Origin: Streptosporangiaceae bacterium
GTDB taxonomy: Bacteria > Actinomycetota > Actinomycetes > Streptosporangiales > Streptosporangiaceae
DNA length: 25,056 bases
Reading direction: 5' to 3'
NCBI GenBank assembly: GCA_030050125.1
Contig: JASIJN010000177.1
Coordinates: forward strand, 1 to 25,056
Translations under genes and position numbers: made by a program
Notes under the pieces: generated by a model
What the model was told of the DNA's origin: nothing
Seen by the model: only the letters and a program-made list of their open reading frames with translations
Databases searched by the model: none
Shown here: positions 19,546 through 25,056 of the stretch, piece after piece
How the letters are laid out: the number at the start of each line of letters is the position of its first letter
Position numbering within the stretch: position 1 is the first letter of the stretch

Positions 19546-20547
19546 ATGGACCTGCACGGGCGCAGCCTGCTGAAGGAAACCGACCTCAACGCCGAAGAGT
19601 TCATTTTCCTTGTGGATCAGGCGCGGCAGTTGCGGGCGGACAAGCGCCAGGGCGTGATCGGGCGGCGACTGGCGGACCGCAACATCGCCCTGATCTTCGA
19701 GAAGACCTCCACGCGGACCCGGTCCGCGTTCGAGGTGGCTGCCCATGACGAGGGCGGGCATGTCACCTACCTCGGCCCCGGGGAATCCCAGCTGGGCCAC
19801 AAGGAGTCGGTGAAGGACACCGCCCGCGTGCTCGGCCGCATGTTCGACGGCATCGAGTACCGCGGCTTCGCCCAGGAGTCCATCGACGTCCTCGGCGAGT
19901 ACGCCGGGGTGCCGGTCTGGAACGGGCTCACCGACACCTGGCACCCGACCCAGATGCTGGCCGACATCTTGACCATGAGCGACCATTCCAGCAAGCCACT
20001 GGCCGAGGTGTCCTTCTGCTACCTGGGGGACGGCCGGAACAACACCGCGAACTCGCTGCTGGTGACCGGGGCCAAGCTCGGCATGGACGCCCGCATCTGC
20101 GCCCCGGCGGCGCTCGAGCCGTCGGCGGAGGTGCGCGGCATCGCGGCGGGGCTGGCCGCCGGATCAGGCGCCAGGCTCCTGGTGACCGAGGACGTCAACA
20201 CCGGCGTGGCCGGAGTGGACTTCGTCTATACCGACGTGTGGCTGTCTCTGGGCGAACCGGAGGATCAGTGGGACACCCGGATCGACCAGCTTCTCCCCTA
20301 TCAGGTCAACGCCGGCGTCATGAAGGCCACCGGTAACCCAGGCGCGAAGTTCATGCACTGCCTGCCCGCCCTGCACAACCGCGACACCGAAATAGGCGAG
20401 CATCTCTACGACAAGCGCGGGCTCGACGCCCTCGAAGTCACCGACGAGGTGTTCGAATCGCCGGCTTCGGTGGTATTCGACCAGGCAGAGAACCGGATGC
20501 CCACGATCAAGGCCCTCATGGTGGCCACGCTCGGCCCGCGGTCGTGA
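19546..20547 (+). CDS. arcB: Ornithine carbamoyltransferase (catabolic, arginine deiminase pathway)
   Basis: A 333-residue enzyme; here it converts citrulline plus phosphate to ornithine and carbamoyl phosphate. The carbamoyl-phosphate loop STRTRSAF is at 55-62, HPTQ at 133-136, the amino-acid binding segment [12 protein letters not shown] near 165, and MHCLPALHN with the reactive Cys272. The length and the [20 protein letters not shown] start are typical. GAGGAG lies eight bases before ATG 19546. The position between arcA and arcC makes the catabolic role likely; an anabolic argF would normally sit with arginine biosynthesis genes, none of which are seen. It overlaps the GTGA preceding arcC. 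The family is certain; the symbol arcB over argF is from context. Confidence 0.95.
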   Translation: MDLHGRSLLKETDLNAEEFIFLVDQARQLRADKRQGVIGRRLADRNIALIFEKTSTRTRSAFEVAAHDEGGHVTYLGPGESQLGHKESVKDTARVLGRMFDGIEYRGFAQESIDVLGEYAGVPVWNGLTDTWHPTQMLADILTMSDHSSKPLAEVSFCYLGDGRNNTANSLLVTGAKLGMDARICAPAALEPSAEVRGIAAGLAAGSGARLLVTEDVNTGVAGVDFVYTDVWLSLGEPEDQWDTRIDQLLPYQVNAGVMKATGNPGAKFMHCLPALHNRDTEIGEHLYDKRGLDALEVTDEVFESPASVVFDQAENRMPTIKALMVATLGPRS

Positions 20548-20561
20548 GGGCTGGCGCGGCG

Positions 20562-21488
20562 ATGCGCGTCGTGGTGGCCCTGGGCGGAAACGCCCTCCTC
20601 GAGCGGGACGAACGGCCGGACGCGGTGATCCAGCGGCGGCATGTCCGGCAGGCCGCCGCTGCGCTCGCGCCGCTGGCCGCCGATCATCAGCTCGTGTTGT
20701 GCCACGGCAACGGGCCGCAGGTGGGGATGCTCGCGCTGGAGAGCCAGGTGGATACCAGCCTCAGCAGGCCGTATCCGCTCGACGTGCTCGTGGCCCAGAC
20801 CCAGGGCATGATCGGGTACTGGATGGTTCAGGAGCTTCGCAATGCCGGCGTCACCGCGCGGGCGGTGTGCGTCCTTAGCCAGACGGTCGTCGACCCGTCC
20901 GACCCCGCCTTCGGCAACCCCACCAAGTTCATCGGGGCCAGCTACGACAAGGACGAGGCGCAGGCGCTCGCCGCGCGCCTGGGATGGACCATCGCGGCCG
21001 ACGGGCCCCGCTGGCGGCGCGTGGTGGCCTCGCCCGAGCCCCTGGGGCTGGTGGAGATCGAGACCGTGCGCTCCCTGGCCGACGCCGGCGTGCTCGTGGT
21101 CTGCGGCGGAGGGGGCGGCGTGCCGGTAACCCAGTCGGAAGGCGGCGAGCTGACCGGCGTGGAAGCCGTCGTCGACAAGGACCTGACCGCGGCCAAGCTG
21201 GCGATCGCGCTCAAAGCCGATCGCCTGCTCGTGCTCACCGACGTGCCGGCGATCGTCCGCGGTTACGGCACGCCGGATGCCCGGCCGATCGAGGCCATCG
21301 ACACCGACGCGCTGTCGGCCATGACGTTCCCGGCCGGGTCGATGGGCCCCAAGGTCGAAGCGTGCCTCCGCTTCGTCAGGGCGTCCGGCCAGCCGGCCGC
21401 GATCGGCGCGCTGCCCGATGCCTCGGACATCCTGGCCGGCCGGGCCGGCACCACCATCAGTGCCGCGCGGCCCTCGGCGGATCGCTGA
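20562..21488 (+). CDS. arcC: Carbamate kinase
   Basis: A 308-residue amino-acid-kinase-fold enzyme that transfers phosphate from carbamoyl phosphate to ADP, the ATP-yielding last step of the pathway. The start RVVVALGGNALL, then LCHGNGPQVGMLALE near 52, KFIGASYDKDEAQALA near 125, VVCGGGGGVPVT near 185, VDKDLTAAKLA near 206 and the end FPAGSMGPKVEACLRF near 258 are all family hallmarks. The GTG at 20544 is an in-frame alternative giving six more residues and a 4-base overlap with arcB, but the typical N-terminus begins at ATG 20562. It completes the arcD-A-B-C order. Confidence 0.95.
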   Translation: MRVVVALGGNALLERDERPDAVIQRRHVRQAAAALAPLAADHQLVLCHGNGPQVGMLALESQVDTSLSRPYPLDVLVAQTQGMIGYWMVQELRNAGVTARAVCVLSQTVVDPSDPAFGNPTKFIGASYDKDEAQALAARLGWTIAADGPRWRRVVASPEPLGLVEIETVRSLADAGVLVVCGGGGGVPVTQSEGGELTGVEAVVDKDLTAAKLAIALKADRLLVLTDVPAIVRGYGTPDARPIEAIDTDALSAMTFPAGSMGPKVEACLRFVRASGQPAAIGALPDASDILAGRAGTTISAARPSADR

Positions 21489-21514
21489 TCCAGCGCAGGC
21501 CCTCGCGGTCGGCC

Positions 21515-21531
21515 GGGATCTCCTGGATCCC
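21515..21531. terminator. Hairpin between convergent arcC and Bax-inhibitor gene
   Basis: GGGATC (21515-21520) and GATCCC (21526-21531) pair perfectly around TCCTG, in the 48-bp space between the two convergent genes. It is a short stem and could work for either strand. Confidence 0.4.
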
Positions 21532-21536
21532 GCTCC

Positions 21537-22196
21537 TCATCGCCTTTCGCCGGAGAAGATCTCCAGGAAGAACAGGAACACGTTCACCACGTCGAGGAAG
21601 ATCGACGCGGCCAGCAACGGCGCTGAGGCGACGTCGGTGTTGGTGCGCAGCCGTTGGAAGTCGAACATGGTGAACCCGGCGAAGATGACCAGGCCCAGCA
21701 GCGAGTAGACCAGTTCGGCGCCGGGGATGTGCACGAAGATCAGCACGATGCCCACCACGATCAGGGCCAGCAGCGCCCAGAAGCTCACCCGGGCCAGGGC
21801 GGTCAGGTCGCGCCGGGTGGCGTAACCCGCGGCGCCGAACCCGGCGATGAACAGCGCGGTGGCCCCGCCGGCTTCCCACAGCGCACGTGGATCCATGCTG
21901 CCGTAGTAGGCAACGGTCGGCGCCACGGCCAGCCCCATGAGCACGCCGAACAGGGCGAGCAGCACGACGCTCGCCTGCGCGGACCGCCGAGCGGCGAAGC
22001 GCATGCCGATGAGGCAGGCGAAGGCGGCGATGAACGCGACGATGCCCACGCCGCCGGTCAGGTTGTGGCCCGCCCAGGCCCCGAGCGCGAACAAGCCGGC
22101 GGTAGCGGCGACATACGCCATGGTCTGCCCGAACAGCGCGTGCGCCTCGGCGCGCTCCGCCGTTCCCATCTGCCGGTAGGCAAGGCTCTGAGTCAT
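21537..22196 (-). CDS. Bax inhibitor-1 / YccA-YbhL family membrane protein
   Basis: A 219-residue, seven-helix integral membrane protein. The hydrophilic N-terminus (TQSLAYRQMGTAERAEAHALFGQTM) is followed by closely spaced hydrophobic helices. The C-terminal part, GLVIFAGFTMFDFQRLR then ASIFLDVVNVFLFFLEIF, matches the conserved TMBIM end, in which the acidic residues (D in FTMFDFQ and FLDVVN) form the calcium/proton-sensing pair in structurally studied bacterial members. Bacterial proteins of this family are pH-sensitive ion-leak channels or membrane stress factors. ATG 22196 has AAGAAAGAG about seven bases upstream. It is convergent with arcC. Linkage to acid-consuming, ammonia-making arginine deiminase is suggestive only. 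Confidence 0.88.
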   Translation of the reverse strand: MTQSLAYRQMGTAERAEAHALFGQTMAYVAATAGLFALGAWAGHNLTGGVGIVAFIAAFACLIGMRFAARRSAQASVVLLALFGVLMGLAVAPTVAYYGSMDPRALWEAGGATALFIAGFGAAGYATRRDLTALARVSFWALLALIVVGIVLIFVHIPGAELVYSLLGLVIFAGFTMFDFQRLRTNTDVASAPLLAASIFLDVVNVFLFFLEIFSGERR

Positions 22197-22372
22197 GTGC
22201 TGCTCTTTCTTGCGTCAGCGGCCGTTGTCTGCGCCGTGCGGCCCGTACCGCTATCCACAATCCCGTCCAAAAGCGGTGGCCGCACCCGGGGAACACCCTG
22301 GCCTATGCCCTGGTCCGCAGGCAAGGGTAAGCGGCGTGTTGCCTGCCCGCACCGGCTAGGCGGTCTCCCGGG

Positions 22373-24172
22373 TCACCGCGCGGGCGCGAGCTGACGTCCC
22401 AGGATTTGGCTGAGCGCGCTGGTTAGATCCGCGCGGGGGTCAGCGGCCATGGTGGCATGCCGCCAACCGATGAACCGGTCGGGGCGCACCAGGATGGCGC
22501 CGTTGCTGGTGATGCCGCGGTGGCGCAGCCAGGTGCAGCGCGGGTCGAAGAGGTCGCCGTCGAGATGCCCGATCCGGACAGCGTCCAGTGGCAGGCCGGT
22601 CTCCCCAGCCAGCTTGCGCGCGGCCTGGCACCATGGCGCGCCGTTTTCTCCGGCGATCAGCAGGAAGCGTCCGGGCGCCACGAGGTCCTTGATGGGACGG
22701 CGCACGCCGTCCTCGTCGTCGATCCAGGCGTGCGGCAGCGGGGCTCCTGGCCGGGTGCCTGGCTGGTACACCCTAATGTCGTCCGCCGTTGGCGGGGGCG
22801 CGCTGCCATCGGGCACGACCGCGGCGGAGGCGTAGCAGTAGCCGTACTCGACGTTCAGCTCGCTGAACTCCATCGACTGGGCCCGCATGGCGCGCAGAGC
22901 CGCCGACCGGTGGCCGGCGTCCTCTGGGCGACCGCTCCACATCCGGCGCAGGGATGCCATGTTCTGCTCTGCGGTGTTGCCCGGGTCCACGCCGAGCGCC
23001 GCGGCGACCTCGAAGTGGTTCAGGGCGTTCTCCAGGGAGCGCTGGGCGTTGCGGTCATCTGCCGGGCGCCGCTCGTCCTGGTAGGTGGCCAGCAGGGCCG
23101 GCGACGCGTGACCGCCCAGGACCAGCGCCAGCTTCCAGCACAGGTTCTGCGCGTCGTGGATCGCGCTGGTCAGTCCCAGCCCGCCGGTGGGCGGGTGCCG
23201 GTGCGCGGCGTCGCCGAGCAGGAACACCCGGCCGGCCCGGAACGCCGATGCCATGACGGCATCGACCGACCACCGGGTGATCTTGTGAATCTTCATAGGG
23301 ACGTCCGGCAGGCCGAGCGCACGCCGGGCGTCGGCCTCGACCTGAGCGTCGGACTGGGCGCGGGGGTCGTCCGCTGGATAGTTGAGGTGGATCACCCACT
23401 CTTCGGAGCGTGGCCCCCACTGCTCGGGTCCCATCGGGACCAGTACGACCAGGGTTCCGGCCTGTGGCGAGAAGATCCACCGGATCAGCACGTCGGGGTC
23501 TGGCGCCCACGGCGACAGGTCTGCCGAAACGTGCAGGGTGGCGGTCTGCGTCACCACGCCGAGGCCTTCGTATGTCACGCCGACGAGGCCGGCCACGATC
23601 CGCCCGCCGTCGGCCCCAGCCAGGTACTGGCTGGCCACGACGTAGGAGCGCCGGGAGGCGTTGTCACGGATCGTCGCGCGGACGCCGTCGTCGTCTTGCT
23701 CCAGGCTGATGAGCTCGTGGCCGAACCGGATCGCCCCGGGCGACAGTTCCTCGGCCCGGTCCTTGAGCAGCGGCTCGAGCCGGATCTGCGGCAGGTTCAG
23801 CTGCCGCCACGGGCTGGCCGCGAGCCAGTTCTCATCGGCGCCGCCGGCTCCCCAGCACTCCAGGCGCGCCAGGCGCCGGCCGTAGTCGGGGCCCGGCCCG
23901 GTGAGGCCCGCGTAGTATGCCGTCGCCGTCATGCTGGCGGCCGGGGTGCTGCGCCGCTCGATCTCGGCCGCGACGCCGGCGTCCTCCAGGACCTCCATCG
24001 CCCGCTGGTTCAGGACGTGTGCCTTGGGCAGGTCGGAGGTCTGCGGGCGGGCGCTGACCAGCAGGTGCCGGACGCCCAGGCGGGCGAGCAGCATCGAGGC
24101 GGTGAGCCCGGCCCCGCCGCCGCCGACGATCAGCACTGGGACTTCCTCATCGGCATTTGCTGGTGGGTGCAT
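22373..24172 (-). CDS. FAD-dependent aromatic monooxygenase (PheA/TfdB family)
   Basis: A 599-residue class A flavoprotein hydroxylase. The dinucleotide-binding start VLIVGGGGAGLTASMLLARL has its GxGxxG at 17-22. The middle strand is LAGADGGRIVAGLVG (normally GADG-x-x-S-x-V-R, so the usual Arg is missing). The flavin pyrophosphate motif FLLGDAAHRHPPTGGLGLTS is at about 313-330. A thioredoxin-like C-terminal domain of about 170 residues begins near 430 (RVYQPGTRPGAPLPHAW) as in phenol and dichlorophenol hydroxylases. It uses NAD(P)H to hydroxylate a phenolic or polyketide-like substrate. ATG 24172 has GAAGGAGAG just upstream. It follows the DoxX-like gene by 16 bp. Type II polyketide oxygenases and rifampicin monooxygenase belong to the same family, so the substrate is open. 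Confidence 0.9.
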   Translation of the reverse strand: MHPPANADEEVPVLIVGGGGAGLTASMLLARLGVRHLLVSARPQTSDLPKAHVLNQRAMEVLEDAGVAAEIERRSTPAASMTATAYYAGLTGPGPDYGRRLARLECWGAGGADENWLAASPWRQLNLPQIRLEPLLKDRAEELSPGAIRFGHELISLEQDDDGVRATIRDNASRRSYVVASQYLAGADGGRIVAGLVGVTYEGLGVVTQTATLHVSADLSPWAPDPDVLIRWIFSPQAGTLVVLVPMGPEQWGPRSEEWVIHLNYPADDPRAQSDAQVEADARRALGLPDVPMKIHKITRWSVDAVMASAFRAGRVFLLGDAAHRHPPTGGLGLTSAIHDAQNLCWKLALVLGGHASPALLATYQDERRPADDRNAQRSLENALNHFEVAAALGVDPGNTAEQNMASLRRMWSGRPEDAGHRSAALRAMRAQSMEFSELNVEYGYCYASAAVVPDGSAPPPTADDIRVYQPGTRPGAPLPHAWIDDEDGVRRPIKDLVAPGRFLLIAGENGAPWCQAARKLAGETGLPLDAVRIGHLDGDLFDPRCTWLRHRGITSNGAILVRPDRFIGWRHATMAADPRADLTSALSQILGRQLAPAR

Positions 24173-24188
24173 GGCTGGCTCTCCTTCG

Positions 24189-24530
24189 TCAGCGGGTCAG
24201 GGCCACGGCCAGGTAGCCAGCCGTGACGGCGACGGCGGCCAGTGCCGGTGCCGTTGTGGCGAGGCTGTCCCCGGCCCTGCGGTGGGCGATCAGGGCCGCG
24301 AGCAGCAGGATCGCCATCCCGCACGCGGCGGCCACGCCAAGCGGGCGCACCTGCAGGCCAGCCAGCACCCCGATGGCGGCGGCCAGCTCGGGCACGCTGA
24401 TCAGCCGGTACCGGTGCCACGGGATCCCGAAGTGTGCTGCCGACTCCCGGACCGCCGGGGCGCCTGCCAGCTTGGCGACCGCCGGGCCTAGGCAGGCCAG
24501 CGCGAGGAGCAGGGACAGTGCTGGGAACAT
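24189..24530 (-). CDS. DoxX-like small membrane protein
   Basis: A 113-residue, four-helix membrane protein. It starts FPALSLLLALACLGPAVAKL and has the DoxX-like pattern of a first helix ending in K, then FGIPWHRYRLISVPELAAAIGVLAGL with a glutamate inside helix 2, and two further hydrophobic helices. DoxX-like (PF13564-type) proteins are poorly understood; some belong to quinol or redox systems. ATG 24530 is preferred, with TGGAG eight bases upstream, over a longer frame from 24596 that is proline-rich and unlike the family. It sits between two FAD monooxygenase genes on the same strand, 16 bp both from the next start and from the previous stop. Confidence 0.75.
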   Translation of the reverse strand: MFPALSLLLALACLGPAVAKLAGAPAVRESAAHFGIPWHRYRLISVPELAAAIGVLAGLQVRPLGVAAACGMAILLLAALIAHRRAGDSLATTAPALAAVAVTAGYLAVALTR

Positions 24531-24546
24531 TGGCGGACTCCAGGGT

Positions 24547-25056
24547 TCAGCGGCCGGCCGGGCCGGCCGGGTGGGGACGGGACACAGGGGGGGCATCCGG
24601 ATGCTGCAAGCTGGCTCGCGGCCGGATCGGCCATGGCACCTGCGGCAGCTTGCGGCCGGCGGCGACGGCGGCGATCACGCGGTCGGGCCGGACGAGGACG
24701 GACAGGCCGGGATCGGCGATGAGCGCGCGGATCGGGCCGACCGGGTCGCCGGCGGTGAGGCAGACGTCGGTCCAGCGTGCCTTGCCGACACCACCCGCGG
24801 CTGCCTCGCGGAGCGGTCCGGGGTCCTCCGGCACGGATCTGGCTCGGATGCGCAGCAGCGCGAGCCCGTAGCGCTCGCAGAAGCCCGCCAGCGCCTGGTC
24901 AGGCTCGCGGCTGGTCAGCACGGCGGTCTGGCCGGCCAGCACGGCGTCAAACCGGACGAGGCCAAGGCACTTAACGCGGACCAGCGGGTCGGGGATCAGG
25001 GTGCCCGCCCGCACAACGCTCCTGCGCGGCCGCCCGGCGCGGCACTGCAGCGCCCC
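24547..25056 (-). CDS. FAD-dependent monooxygenase, C-terminal part (runs off right edge)
   Basis: About 169 residues before the stop at 24547, open to the edge with no true start in the window (a GTG at 25014 falls inside the domain). The segments VRAGTLIPDPLVRV, CERYGLALLRIRAR and DPGLSVLVRPDRVIAAV are those of the thioredoxin-like C-terminal domain of PheA/TfdB-type flavin monooxygenases; the last corresponds to GAILVRPDRFIGWR at the same place in the complete neighbour. The N-terminal FAD domain must lie beyond 25056. It would be the first of the three genes on this strand, probably co-transcribed with the DoxX-like and second monooxygenase genes. Confidence 0.75.
   Translation of the reverse strand, partial: GALQCRAGRPRRSVVRAGTLIPDPLVRVKCLGLVRFDAVLAGQTAVLTSREPDQALAGFCERYGLALLRIRARSVPEDPGPLREAAAGGVGKARWTDVCLTAGDPVGPIRALIADPGLSVLVRPDRVIAAVAAGRKLPQVPWPIRPRASLQHPDAPPVSRPHPAGPAGR

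Noticed and set aside
22457..24226. 589-codon plus-strand open frame
   Set aside because: Antisense of the FAD monooxygenase, which has all its family motifs on the minus strand.

Overview
The window is high-GC DNA with actinobacterial gene style: GTG starts, strong G/C at third codon positions, F420/FMN luciferase-like oxidoreductases, GH15 and a DoxX-like protein. It holds 20 genes or gene parts. No rRNA, tRNA, CRISPR array or insertion sequence was recognised. All identifications come from reading motifs by eye; no database search was possible.

Left part (1-4088): the N-terminus of an ABC-transporter ATPase runs off the left edge on the minus strand. Next is a full Tex transcription accessory protein (minus), then divergently a small VOC/glyoxalase-fold protein and a type 1 isopentenyl-diphosphate isomerase (idi).

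Central-left part (4089-10914): after an unusually AT-rich leader with promoter-like and operator-like elements comes a co-directional, tightly packed six-gene unit. It encodes a B12-binding-type radical SAM enzyme, a small protein resembling the C-terminal half of a HAD hydrolase, a Nudix hydrolase, a FemAB/GNAT-type acyl- or aminoacyltransferase, an MFS exporter and an ATP-grasp carboxylate-amine ligase. Base and codon use is less GC-biased than in the neighbours, and three rare TTA codons occur. I read it as a horizontally acquired, compact biosynthetic cluster for a small molecule that is amide- or peptide-decorated and exported. I do not recognise it as a known system, and it is the main candidate for something undescribed here.

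Central-right part (10915-14641): a redox group made of a flavin hydroxylase of the acyl-CoA dehydrogenase superfamily and an aldo/keto reductase (both minus), with a divergent luciferase-like monooxygenase (plus).

Right part (14642-22196): a GH15 glucan/trehalose hydrolase, then a complete arginine deiminase pathway in transcription order: amino-acid antiporter (arcD-like), arginine deiminase (arcA), ornithine carbamoyltransferase (arcB/argF) and carbamate kinase (arcC). It converts arginine to ornithine, ammonia and CO2 with ATP gain, as in low-oxygen or energy-limited survival. A Bax-inhibitor-1 family membrane protein converges on it.

Right edge (22373-25056): a minus-strand group of two PheA/TfdB-type FAD aromatic monooxygenases, one cut by the window edge, flanking a small DoxX-like membrane protein.
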